NCBI GenBank assembly: GCA_002385735.1
Contig: DGEB01000065.1
Location: 1 to 16,631 of the forward strand
From: Peptococcaceae bacterium UBA3937
Lineage (GTDB): Bacteria > Bacillota > Peptococcia > DRI-13 > DTU073
DNA length: 16,631 nt
Direction of reading: 5' to 3'
Part shown: positions 7,953 to 15,175 of the stretch, one piece after another
Layout: the number at the start of each line of letters is the position of its first letter
Numbering within the stretch: the first letter of the stretch is position 1
Translations under genes and position numbers: made by a program
Notes under the pieces: generated by a model
What the model was told of the DNA's origin: nothing
The model's database searches: none
The model's input: only the letters and a program-made list of their open reading frames with translations

Positions 7953-9508
7953 TGGGGAGCATTGCTCAGGCTACCATCATTATTATGATCATGAATCTGG
8001 CCAGCCGGCTTTTAGGTTTTGTCCGGGAAACGGTAATTGCCAGGGAATTTGGGGCCACCTCCTTTACCGATGCTTATTTAGTGGCCTATACCTTGCCCTA
8101 TTTTTTGCAGGCTGTGCTGGGGATGGCTCTGGTAACGGCGATTGTTCCGGTGGTAACCAAATACCTGGTGAAGGGCGAAAAAAAGGAAGCCTGGCGGATT
8201 GCCAGCATTACTTTGAACTGGACGGCCCTTTTGATGGCGGCCTTTACTTTGGTGGGGATTTTCGGAGCAAGGGTGCTGGTCTTTCTTACCGCACCCCGTT
8301 TTGATGAAGCTACGGCCGGTTTGGCCATCGAGCTGACCAAAATCATGTTTCCCTCCCTTCTTTTCATGGGGGTGGGCATGCTGGTCACCGGCATCTTAAA
8401 CGCTAACAAACGCTTTGCGGTAGCGGCTTTTGCTCCGGGCTTTTCCAGTCTGATTATTATCTTCTCCGTGCTCCTTTTGGGGAGGTTCGGGGTTCATTAT
8501 CTGGCCTGGGGCACGCTTTTGAGCATGGTCGGGTTCATGCTGCTTCAACTGCCGGCGCTTAAAAAAGTGGGCTTTTGTTATTATTGGGACTGGAACATCA
8601 AGCACCCGGAAGTGCGGGGGATTTTTCTTAAACTGCTGCCGATTTTTGGGGGAACGGCGGTGAACCAGCTTTATTTGGCGATCAACCGCATTTTTGCTTC
8701 GGGGCTGGCCGAAGGGAGTATCTCGGCCCTTAATTACGCGGGCAAGCTGATGAATCTGCCCATGGGGGTTTTTGTGCTGGCGGTATCCTCGGCAATTTAT
8801 CCTTCCCTGGCCGAACAGGCTTACAGGGAAAACAGGGATCAGTTGGGCCGGACCCTGACCCGGGGGTTGCGCCTGGTGCTTTTGGTGACGCTTCCGGCCG
8901 CGGCCGGCTTAATGGCTTTAAAGGAGCCGATTGTGCGGCTGCTTTTTGAAAGAGGAGCCTTTGACAGTGTGGCCACCGGCATGACCGCCGAGGCCTTGTT
9001 CTATTTTTGCCTGGGCATGTTTGCGGTAGCGGCGAATATGGTTATTACAAGAGCGTACTATGCCCTGGGCGATGTGAAAACTCCTTTGGTGCTGGGCTTT
9101 TGGTCCATTGTCGTCAATGTTGTGGCAAGTATCGCGTTAACCCCTTATCTTCGCCATGCCGGACTGGCCCTGGCCAACAGCCTGGCGGCGGCCTTTAACG
9201 CGCTGGGTATGTATGCCCTTTTACGGAAGCATGTGGACTGTCTCTATCTTCCGGAGCTTTTCCGGTCCGTGGGAAAATACCTGGCCGGCTCGTTGCTGAC
9301 GGGATTTGCCGCCTATTATCTGTATTCATATCTGGTCGGCGCCGTTTTCGTGGGGCAGGGGATCAAAATGTTGTTAATCAACGTGCTGGGCAGCGTCGTG
9401 GCCGGGGTGGCCGTATACGGGGTCGCGTTACTGCTTTTACGGGAAGAGGAAACCATGGGTTTTTTAAAAAAAATCTGGGCGCGCTTAAAGGAAAATCCGT
9501 CGAATTAG
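7952..9508 (+). CDS. murJ: MurJ-type lipid II flippase (MOP superfamily)
   Basis: This polytopic membrane protein of about 518 residues matches the MurJ/MviN family from its opening (SRLLGFVRETVIAREFG) through YTLPYFLQAVLGMALVTAIV and the central LPIFGGTAVNQLYLAINRI region. About 14 hydrophobic segments are visible, as expected for the MOP fold. MurJ moves lipid II, the peptidoglycan precursor, across the membrane. Relatives in the same fold move other undecaprenyl-linked sugars. The ATG at 7952 overlaps the csaB stop by one base. A GTG at 7949 in the same frame is an equally possible start, adding one residue. Placement in the csaB operon leaves open whether it is the general lipid II flippase or one used for the wall polymer. 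Confidence 0.9.
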   Translation: MGSIAQATIIIMIMNLASRLLGFVRETVIAREFGATSFTDAYLVAYTLPYFLQAVLGMALVTAIVPVVTKYLVKGEKKEAWRIASITLNWTALLMAAFTLVGIFGARVLVFLTAPRFDEATAGLAIELTKIMFPSLLFMGVGMLVTGILNANKRFAVAAFAPGFSSLIIIFSVLLLGRFGVHYLAWGTLLSMVGFMLLQLPALKKVGFCYYWDWNIKHPEVRGIFLKLLPIFGGTAVNQLYLAINRIFASGLAEGSISALNYAGKLMNLPMGVFVLAVSSAIYPSLAEQAYRENRDQLGRTLTRGLRLVLLVTLPAAAGLMALKEPIVRLLFERGAFDSVATGMTAEALFYFCLGMFAVAANMVITRAYYALGDVKTPLVLGFWSIVVNVVASIALTPYLRHAGLALANSLAAAFNALGMYALLRKHVDCLYLPELFRSVGKYLAGSLLTGFAAYYLYSYLVGAVFVGQGIKMLLINVLGSVVAGVAVYGVALLLLREEETMGFLKKIWARLKENPSN

Positions 9509-9650
9509 CGAATTAATAAAAGGGTGATCATTATAACTGTAAACAAAACGACTAAATTGTCAGATAGATGGATCCGAAAGGGCCAGTTTTGAGCAGACGG
9601 CACGAAAGGGAAGTCTTGGCGTGAAACGAGCGAAAAAATGAGGAAAGGAG

Positions 9651-10082
9651 ATGAAAAAGCTGGATATCGAAACGATTAAGGAGATCTTGCCTCATCGCTA
9701 TCCTTTTCTTCTGGTTGATCGGATTATCGAAATGGTGGAGGACCAGCGGATTGTTGGCATAAAAAATGTGACGGTGAATGAACCCTTTTTCCAGGGTCAT
9801 TTTCCCCAAAAGCCGGTCATGCCGGGGGTCTTGCTGGTGGAGGCCCTGGCGCAGACGGGAGCGGTTCTGGTTTTGTCCAAACCGGAAAACAAGGGCAAAA
9901 TCGCGTATTTTGCCCGGATTGATAATTGCCGGTTTAAACGGCAGGTGGTGCCTGGGGATCAGCTGAGGTTAGAGATTGAGGTGCTGAAACTGAAAGGGAC
10001 CGTCGGAAAATGCCAGGCGCGGGCGCTGGTGGGCGAAGAAGTGGCCTGTGAGGGCGAATTTACCTTCGCTCTGGAAGCCTAG
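9651..10082 (+). CDS. fabZ: 3-hydroxyacyl-[acyl-carrier-protein] dehydratase FabZ
   Basis: FabZ dehydrates 3-hydroxyacyl-ACP to trans-2-enoyl-ACP in type II fatty acid synthesis. The 143-residue protein has the N-terminal [17 protein letters not shown] segment and the hot-dog-fold catalytic region [20 protein letters not shown]. The catalytic pair is H50 and E64, at the usual 14-residue spacing. The ATG follows AGGAAAGGAG, in which the AGGA at 9641-9644 has proper 6-base spacing. An in-frame stop at 9639-9641 excludes any longer protein. No other fatty acid genes adjoin it, so it is an isolated fabZ. It lies 142 bases after murJ and 116 bases before the transferase gene, which has its own promoter. 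Confidence 0.95.
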   Translation: MKKLDIETIKEILPHRYPFLLVDRIIEMVEDQRIVGIKNVTVNEPFFQGHFPQKPVMPGVLLVEALAQTGAVLVLSKPENKGKIAYFARIDNCRFKRQVVPGDQLRLEIEVLKLKGTVGKCQARALVGEEVACEGEFTFALEA

Positions 10083-10099
10083 CTGCCGCTTTGGGAGCA

Positions 10100-10128
10100 T
10101 AGACAGTATAAACAAGGTATGCTATAAT
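10100..10128 (+). promoter_or_regulatory. Extended -10 sigma-A promoter of the TagO/WecA-like gene
   Basis: TAGACA (10100-10105, 5 of 6 matches) is separated by exactly 17 bases from a perfect TATAAT (10123-10128). The TG at 10120-10121 gives an extended -10. It lies between fabZ and the transferase gene, with an expected start near 10135 and a leader of about 65 bases ending in GAGGGAGGA (10182-10190), 8 bases before the GTG. Confidence 0.8.
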
Positions 10129-10198
10129 TAGTAGTTAATAGTGGAATAAGTAAAAATACTATGAAAAAAGTTGTCTTTTAAGAGGGAGGAAAAGCAAG

Positions 10199-11308
10199 GT
10201 GGTAGCATTAGCGGGCCCTTTGGTATTAGCTTTTATGCTGGTTTTTTTAGGCACTCCTCTGGTGAAAAGGGTGGCTTATAAATTAAATGCCCTTGACGAG
10301 CCTGAAGCGCGGAAGGTACATACGCAGAAGATGCCCCGTTTGGGCGGACTGGCGATTTACCTTGGTTTTTGGGCTACCGTGTTGCTGACTCAGGAAATGA
10401 CCCCGGTGCTTTATGCTTTACTTGCAGGGGGAAGCTTGATTACCCTGGTGGGTATTATTGACGATATTAAGGGGGTCAGTCCAAGAACAAAACTGTTTAT
10501 CCAGTTTGTGGCCGCGCTTGCGGTGATGATGGCCGGCGTAAAGGTCGATTTTATCACCCACCCCTTTGGGGAGTTCATTCACCTGCAATACCTTGCTTAT
10601 CCGGTTACTTTACTGTGGATTATCGGGATCACCAATGCCGTTAACCTGATTGACGGTTTGGACGGATTGGCGGCGGGAGTTTCCGCCATTGCCGCAGCTA
10701 CGCTGGGGGCGGTTGCTTTTCTGGAAACAACGCAACAAGCGGCGGTATTGGCCTTTCTGTTAGCCGCCAGCATTTTAGGGTTTTTAAGGTATAATTTTCA
10801 TCCGGCCCAAATCTTTATGGGCGACACCGGCTCCTTATTCCTCGGATACAATTTGTCGGTTATTGCCATTATCGGGATGACCAAAAGTACCACCGTTATT
10901 TCCCTTTTGTTGCCGGTAGTAATTCTCGGGATTCCCATCGCTGATACCTTGTTTGCCATCATCCGGCGTTACATGGGGGGGAAACCGATCTTTCGGGCGG
11001 ATAAAGATCATTTGCACCATCGCTTGCTTAATCTTGGTTTGACCCATCGGGGAACGGTCTTGTCGATTTATAGTTTAAGTGCCGTTTTAGGGCTGTCCGC
11101 GATTGCGATGGCTGTGGTGACCAAAGCCCAGGGGATGTTAATGATGATGGCCCTGATTTTAGGGTTTAGCATTATCGCGCAAAAGCTTGGCTTGCTGAAA
11201 AGCAACAAAGACATCGTCGGCGAGCAGGAGCCAGCGCAAGGGGAACAGGCTCCGCAGACCCAACGGCAAAGGCAGCCGCAGCATGCCTTTCATGATATTG
11301 CCAAATAG
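10199..11308 (+). CDS. tagO: Undecaprenyl-phosphate N-acetylhexosamine 1-phosphate transferase (TagO/WecA type)
   Basis: This 369-residue integral membrane enzyme of the MraY/WecA family (glycosyltransferase 4 type) transfers a sugar-1-phosphate, usually GlcNAc-1-P, from the UDP-sugar to undecaprenyl phosphate, the first step of teichoic acid or secondary wall polymer synthesis. Visible motifs are HTQKMPRLGGLAIYLGF (41-57), the metal-binding GIIDDIKG with D88-D89, NAVNLIDGLDGLAAG (146-160), FMGDTGSLFLG (206-216) and the nucleotide-sugar site DKDHLHHRLL (268-277). HLHHR and the missing pentapeptide-binding features favour TagO/WecA over MraY. About ten hydrophobic segments are present, and a hydrophilic Gln/Pro-rich tail ends the protein (about 340-369). 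The GTG start has a strong ribosome site and its own promoter. With csaB nearby, a role in the CsaB-modified polymer is likely but inferred. Confidence 0.88.
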   Translation: MVALAGPLVLAFMLVFLGTPLVKRVAYKLNALDEPEARKVHTQKMPRLGGLAIYLGFWATVLLTQEMTPVLYALLAGGSLITLVGIIDDIKGVSPRTKLFIQFVAALAVMMAGVKVDFITHPFGEFIHLQYLAYPVTLLWIIGITNAVNLIDGLDGLAAGVSAIAAATLGAVAFLETTQQAAVLAFLLAASILGFLRYNFHPAQIFMGDTGSLFLGYNLSVIAIIGMTKSTTVISLLLPVVILGIPIADTLFAIIRRYMGGKPIFRADKDHLHHRLLNLGLTHRGTVLSIYSLSAVLGLSAIAMAVVTKAQGMLMMMALILGFSIIAQKLGLLKSNKDIVGEQEPAQGEQAPQTQRQRQPQHAFHDIAK

Positions 11309-11348
11309 GGTAGTAGGAAAATGATTAATTGTAATGAGGTGGGAAAAC

Positions 11349-12008
11349 ATGAGATTACGAGGGATTATTGTCATAGGTGCAGCTCTGTCGATCATCGTTG
11401 GTTTTTTTGTCGGGAGAACGGTTATCGCCAATTCACCGGCGCCCGGGTCCTATGCCGATCCGGTGGTCTCCCAAAGTTATGTGGACAAAGCGTTAGAAGA
11501 ACGGGTTAAAACACTGGAATCGGAGCTTGCTGAACTGGCCGTGCAGGCCAGCGCCATCCAGGATACGATTAACGAAATCCAGGGACGGATGGGGAATACC
11601 ACTTCCAGTAAGCCGTCCACTCCGGCCACTGCTGATTCCACGGAGAATACATCCAATACACCGGCGAACAAACCGGCTAGCAATAAGCCGGCCGCAAATG
11701 AGCCGAAAGCGCCGGCTCAACCGCCTGATGCGATCACGGTTGACAATCAGCCGGAGAATAAGCCTTCCGCTCCACCGGTAAGCCAGGGCGGGGACAATTC
11801 GGTCATCGGGAAAGCAGCGTATACCAATGTCAGCAGTCCGGTACGCCTGCGGAGCACACCGACAACTGCGGACGACAGTAATATCATTAAGAGGGTCACC
11901 CAGAATGACCCGCTGGTCATTCAGAAAGCGGAAAACGACTGGTATTATGTTAAATTGAATGATGGTACGGAAGGCTGGATCTATAGTGATCTGGTTAACG
12001 TCCAGTAA
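11349..12008 (+). CDS. Exported or membrane-anchored SH3b-domain protein
   Basis: The product (219 residues from this start) has one N-terminal hydrophobic segment (about 5-22) after MRLR, a short predicted coiled coil (about 45-80, ALEERVKTLESELAELAV), and a low-complexity Pro/Asn/Ala/Thr/Ser linker. It ends in a single bacterial SH3 domain (about 150-219) with VRLRSTPTTADDS, the DPLVIQKAENDWYYVKL core and the GTEGWIYSDLV ending. Such SH3b domains bind cell wall material, and no catalytic domain is present. I prefer the ATG at 11349, because GAGGTGGG (11336-11343) lies 5 bases upstream. An in-frame ATG at 11334 lacks good spacing. It lies 40 bases after the TagO-like gene and probably shares its transcript. 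A wall-associated role outside the membrane is inferred. Confidence 0.75.
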   Translation: MRLRGIIVIGAALSIIVGFFVGRTVIANSPAPGSYADPVVSQSYVDKALEERVKTLESELAELAVQASAIQDTINEIQGRMGNTTSSKPSTPATADSTENTSNTPANKPASNKPAANEPKAPAQPPDAITVDNQPENKPSAPPVSQGGDNSVIGKAAYTNVSSPVRLRSTPTTADDSNIIKRVTQNDPLVIQKAENDWYYVKLNDGTEGWIYSDLVNVQ

Positions 12009-12081
12009 TTCACCGCAAGAGAAAAAGAAGAAGAAAACAAAGAACTGTGACATGATTTGGCAAGGAAATAAAGAAATAATG

Positions 12082-12124
12082 AAGAGCTGTTATCCAGGAA
12101 GTGTTTCCGGATAACAGCTCTTTT
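12082..12124. terminator. Strong bidirectional intrinsic terminator
   Basis: AAGAGCTGTTATCC (12082-12095) pairs perfectly with GGATAACAGCTCTT (12109-12122). Inside, GGAA (12097-12100) pairs with TTCC (12105-12108) around a GTGT loop, with A12096 bulged. The whole gives an 18-bp stem, followed by a short T run on the + strand. It lies between the convergent SH3b and cardiolipin synthase genes and can serve both; on the - strand the flanking sequence is also T-rich. Confidence 0.88.
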
Positions 12125-12134
12125 GGTTTGCGCT

Positions 12135-12156
12135 CCAAGAGCCCAAGAGCCCAAGG
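12135..12156. repeat. Short tandem repeat of an 8-base unit
   Basis: CCAAGAGC occurs twice in tandem (12135-12142 and 12143-12150), followed by a partial copy CCAAGG (12151-12156). It sits between the terminator and the end of the cardiolipin synthase gene. No function is apparent; it may be a simple slippage product. Confidence 0.5.
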
Positions 12157-12195
12157 ATCGACTTATCGAGGGTTGGGTAGCCTGTGGGATGGGGC

Positions 12196-13770
12196 TTACA
12201 GCAGCGGAGAAAACAGGCGGGCCAGGGACTCGGCAAAACGGTGCCGCAGCGGGCGCTCCTGGAATTCCGCCGGCTCCAGCTTTTTCGCATATTGGAGGTC
12301 GGTCAGGAAGTCGTTTTGCAAGCGTGTCGCGGTCTCTTTGTCGTAGATCAGGGCATTTACCTCAAAGTTTAAACTGAAGCTGCGCAGGTCCATATTGGCC
12401 GAACCGATCGAAGACAGAATCCCGTCGACCACCAGTACCTTCGCATGAATAAAGCCTTTCCGGTAGAAGTAGATTTCCACCCCGGCGGCCAGGAGTTCCT
12501 CCAGATAAGACATGGTCGCCCAGTACACGATTTTGTAATCAGGCTTGGCGGGCAGGAGCAGTTTCACATCGACCCCGCTTAAGGCGGTTGTTTTCAGCGC
12601 CGTGAGGATACTCTCATTGGGAATGAAATAAGGGGAGGTAATGAAGACGGATTTTTCGGCCGTGGCGATGGTGTAATAATAGACTTGCATAATGGCTTCC
12701 CATTGCGTATCCGGTCCACTGGCCATGATTTGCACGATGCGGTTTCCGGTGTCTGGCTGTTCGGAAAAAAGGGGCTCTTCGTTGAGCTCCATCGGTTTTT
12801 TGGTGGTAAAGGACCAATCCTGCAGGAAAACCCGTTCCAGGAAACGGACGGCATTGCCCTGCAGTTGTAACTGCGTATCCCGCCAGGGCCCGATTTTCGG
12901 GTGACGTCCCAGATACTCATCTCCGATATTCGCTCCGCCGATAAAGCCGATCTTTCCGTCTACCACCAGGATTTTCCGGTGGTTGCGGTAGTTGATTTTG
13001 CGGTGGAAAGGCCAGCGGTTAATCGGCAGGAAAGGCTCGATTTCCACTCCGGCGTCGCGGAGCTTGGCGATAAATTGCTTACTCAGGTGACGGGAGCCCA
13101 GGGCGTCATACAACACCCGGACCTTAACCCCGCTACGGGCTTTAACGCAAAGCAGGGTGCCAATCGTTGTCCCCAGCCGGTCGTTGCGAAAGATATATGT
13201 TTCCAAATAAATATATTTTTGCGCTTCCTCCATGGCTTGTAAAAAGGCCGGAAAGATCTCTTTCCCGTTTTTAAGCACTTTAACTTCGTTGTTGATCGTC
13301 GGGGGAAAAGTGGCGTTATTGAGAATAAGCTGCATCAGGCGTTCTTTTTCTTTGGCGATGTGCAGTTCCGGCGGCAGGCCTTTGGGATTTTGGCCTGCCA
13401 TTGGCGGGGAATCCTGCAGGGGATAATTCAAATGATCATTGAGCCTTCTTTTTTTGGCGGTGATTCTTTTCTTGCGGAATTGCCGGCCAAAAATTAGATA
13501 AAGGGCAAAGCCGGCGATCGGTAAAAAAATTAGTACCATCAGCCAGGCCAGAGTTTTGGAGGGGTCGCGACCTTCCAGGATAATCAACAATCCGGCGAAA
13601 AGCAGCAAGGAAAAGAAAATTAGGTAAAAAAGATCTTTAAAGTAGGGATAGTTCTGGTCTAAAGAAGAAGGAAGTTCCATAGCTTTAAGATAAAGCTGGC
13701 TGAGGTAATAGTAGCAGGTAAACAGCACTAAAACGACGACCAGGCCTAAGAAGAATTCTTTCTTTTTCAC
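12196..13770 (-). CDS. cls: Cardiolipin synthase (phospholipase D family)
   Basis: Cls joins two phosphatidylglycerol molecules into cardiolipin and glycerol at the membrane. The protein has three hydrophobic segments near the N-terminus (about residues 5-25, 38-58 and 66-88), then two phospholipase D HKD motifs: HRKILVVDGKIGFIGGAN near residue 260 and HAKVLVVDGILSSIGSANMD near residue 440. Both keep H, K and D. The frame is open back to 13881, but I chose the GTG at 13770 (524 residues). GGGGGGAG lies just upstream of it, the residues before it do not resemble the family, and VKKKEFFLGLVVV makes a normal N-terminus. It is transcribed alone, convergent with the SH3b gene and divergent from the RND efflux genes. 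The extra first transmembrane segment is a mild departure from the usual two. Confidence 0.92.
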   Translation of the reverse strand: MKKKEFFLGLVVVLVLFTCYYYLSQLYLKAMELPSSLDQNYPYFKDLFYLIFFSLLLFAGLLIILEGRDPSKTLAWLMVLIFLPIAGFALYLIFGRQFRKKRITAKKRRLNDHLNYPLQDSPPMAGQNPKGLPPELHIAKEKERLMQLILNNATFPPTINNEVKVLKNGKEIFPAFLQAMEEAQKYIYLETYIFRNDRLGTTIGTLLCVKARSGVKVRVLYDALGSRHLSKQFIAKLRDAGVEIEPFLPINRWPFHRKINYRNHRKILVVDGKIGFIGGANIGDEYLGRHPKIGPWRDTQLQLQGNAVRFLERVFLQDWSFTTKKPMELNEEPLFSEQPDTGNRIVQIMASGPDTQWEAIMQVYYYTIATAEKSVFITSPYFIPNESILTALKTTALSGVDVKLLLPAKPDYKIVYWATMSYLEELLAAGVEIYFYRKGFIHAKVLVVDGILSSIGSANMDLRSFSLNFEVNALIYDKETATRLQNDFLTDLQYAKKLEPAEFQERPLRHRFAESLARLFSPLL

Positions 13771-14028
13771 GGTCTCCCCCCTTTTGTAAAGGCATTTACC
13801 CTTTATCTGCGGTCCTGCTATCCGGCAGGGTGAAATTGCCGTAATTAGGCCTAAAAAGGTGCATTTAGTTATATATTGCACACAAAATTAAAAAATCCTT
13901 TAAAAAGTTTATTTAGCGGAATGATGAGGGCGGGAAACAAAGAAGCTTGAAAAGCTTAAGATGCTTTACGGTAGTAAGCAAAGATTAGAAAAAGTAAAAA
14001 GTAATCCGGCTACTGCAAGGATTATGAA

Positions 14029-14057
14029 TTGACATTGAATGATGAGAACAATAAAAT
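14029..14057 (+). promoter_or_regulatory. Sigma-A promoter of the RND efflux genes
   Basis: A perfect -35 TTGACA (14029-14034) and TAAAAT (14052-14057, 5 of 6 matches) are spaced 17 bases apart. The expected start at about 14064 lies beside the palindromic operator, and the leader would be about 55 bases. Confidence 0.8.
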
Positions 14058-14066
14058 AAAGAATAT

Positions 14067-14082
14067 GACCGACTGTTCGGTC
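14067..14082. promoter_or_regulatory. TetR-type palindromic operator for the RND efflux genes
   Basis: GACCGA (14067-14072) and TCGGTC (14077-14082) are perfect inverted arms around CTGT. The site begins 9 bases after the -10 and covers the expected transcription start, an ideal position for repression. Palindromes built on GACCGA/TCGGTC are characteristic of TetR/AcrR-family repressors of efflux operons. No tetR gene is visible in the window, so the regulator should be encoded elsewhere, perhaps just beyond the right edge. Confidence 0.7.
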
Positions 14083-14119
14083 GGAAAAATTATCGAGTGG
14101 TACGCAGGGGGGAAAAAGG

Positions 14120-15175
14120 ATGAAGAAAAAGATCGTCATTCTGCTTATCGGCCTGTTGTTGGTTGCCGCTTTCGTCTGGAAAGCCGGCTCGGTCCTACAA
14201 AACAAGGGAGAAGGGGGAGAACTGCTTGCCCCTGTGGCTGAAGAACAGAGTAAAATTCCCGTGACGGTAGAACAGGTGCAAAAAGGGACCCTGGAAAGAA
14301 AAATTCCTTTAGGTGGCTTGCTAAAAGCCCGGGAAGAAGTGATGCTTGCGGCCAAAAACCCTTCCTTGCAGATTGTCAGTGTGCCGGTGGAAGTGGGCGA
14401 TTATGTATCGGTAGGCACCCCTCTGGTGATTTTTGATTCCCGGGAGATTGATCTGCAACTGGAGCAGGCCCAGTTGGCCTATGACCGCAATAAGGAGCTT
14501 TTTGCGGCGGGAGCTGTTTCCCAGTTTCAGTTGGAGCAGTCGGAAACAGCCTTGCAAAGCCTACAGTTGCAGAAGGAAAACTGTGTCTTAAACAGCACCA
14601 TTAACGGTTATGTAGCTGCGGTGACCGCGGTGGAGGGCCAGTTGGCCGGGGCGAGTCCCCTTGTTACGGTGGTTAATACGGAACAGTTGGAATTAACCGT
14701 CCAGGTCGGCGAAAACTATGTGGGCGGACTAAAGCTGGGGCAGCAAGTGGATGTTAAGGTAAGTGCCGCATCCCGGGAATCGTTCCCGGCGGTCATTAAG
14801 ACGATTGCGCCCAAGGCCGACGCCATGAGCAAGGCTTTTCCGGTGACTTTGTCCTTGTCCAACCGTCAAAAACAATTGAAAGACGGCATGTATGGGGAAA
14901 TCGAACTGGTGGTGGACCGGCGGGAGGATGTGATCGTCATTCCTCAGTACGCAGTTTTGGACCATGAGGGAAAAAAGAAGGTGTTCGTAGTGGAAAACGG
15001 CGTGGCCAGGGAAAAGGAAGTGGAACTGGGTCTGGCGCTTGGTGAACGGGTCGAGCTTACCAAAGGACTAAAGGTCGGTGAACTGCTGGTGGTGGAAGGG
15101 CAGTACGGGATTAAGGACGGCACGCTGGTGGAGTGGAACGGAGCTCAAAACAACGGGCGAGGTGAAACGAAATGA
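14120..15175 (+). CDS. RND efflux adaptor subunit (HlyD/AcrA-type membrane fusion protein)
   Basis: This 351-residue protein links an RND pump to the cell exterior. It has an N-terminal anchor helix (about 4-19), the two halves of a lipoyl-like domain (about 74-106, with VEVGDYVSVGTPLVIFDS, and 157-186, with INGYVAAVTAVEGQLAG) and a short coiled-coil hairpin between them (about 108-153, IDLQLEQAQLAYDRNKELF). Beta-barrel and membrane-proximal domains follow (about 187-345, ending DGTLVEW). There is no lipobox. The short hairpin and membrane anchor resemble adaptors of Bacillota RND systems. The ATG follows a G-rich ribosome site. Its TGA overlaps the pump ATG by 4 bases, so the pair is translationally coupled. 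The promoter and TetR-type operator upstream suggest induction by a pump substrate. The substrate cannot be told from sequence. Confidence 0.88.
   Translation: MKKKIVILLIGLLLVAAFVWKAGSVLQNKGEGGELLAPVAEEQSKIPVTVEQVQKGTLERKIPLGGLLKAREEVMLAAKNPSLQIVSVPVEVGDYVSVGTPLVIFDSREIDLQLEQAQLAYDRNKELFAAGAVSQFQLEQSETALQSLQLQKENCVLNSTINGYVAAVTAVEGQLAGASPLVTVVNTEQLELTVQVGENYVGGLKLGQQVDVKVSAASRESFPAVIKTIAPKADAMSKAFPVTLSLSNRQKQLKDGMYGEIELVVDRREDVIVIPQYAVLDHEGKKKVFVVENGVAREKEVELGLALGERVELTKGLKVGELLVVEGQYGIKDGTLVEWNGAQNNGRGETK

Larger units (their letters stand above)
13771..14119. other. Divergent intergenic region between cls and the RND efflux genes
   Basis: No gene is seen in these 349 bases. Directly upstream of the cls ribosome site lies a perfect hairpin, GTAAA/TTTAC around GGCA (13786-13799). 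Next comes CCTGC/GCAGG around TATCCG (13815-13829), whose GCAGGGT could instead pair partly with ACCCT at 13798-13802. I found no convincing - strand promoter; the AT-rich stretch around 13868-13910 is the likeliest place. TGCTTTAC and GTAAGCA (13962-13980) form a bulged hairpin. The right part holds the efflux promoter and operator, listed separately. Confidence 0.5.

Noticed and set aside
9509..9650. Possible small gene, promoter or riboswitch between murJ and fabZ
   Set aside because: A 22-codon GTG frame at 9524 has only a weak ribosome site. TATAAC at 9532 has no partner -35. CGAAAGGG occurs twice, but I could build no convincing structure or known riboswitch core.
10161..10181. Six-codon frame MKKVVF in the leader of the TagO-like gene
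   Set aside because: There is no ribosome site before it and no attenuator hairpin or regulatory codon run, so it is probably chance in an AT-rich leader.
12196..13881. Cardiolipin synthase starting at 13881 with 37 extra residues
   Set aside because: The extension does not resemble the family N-terminus and has no ribosome site, while the GTG at 13770 follows a G-rich one.
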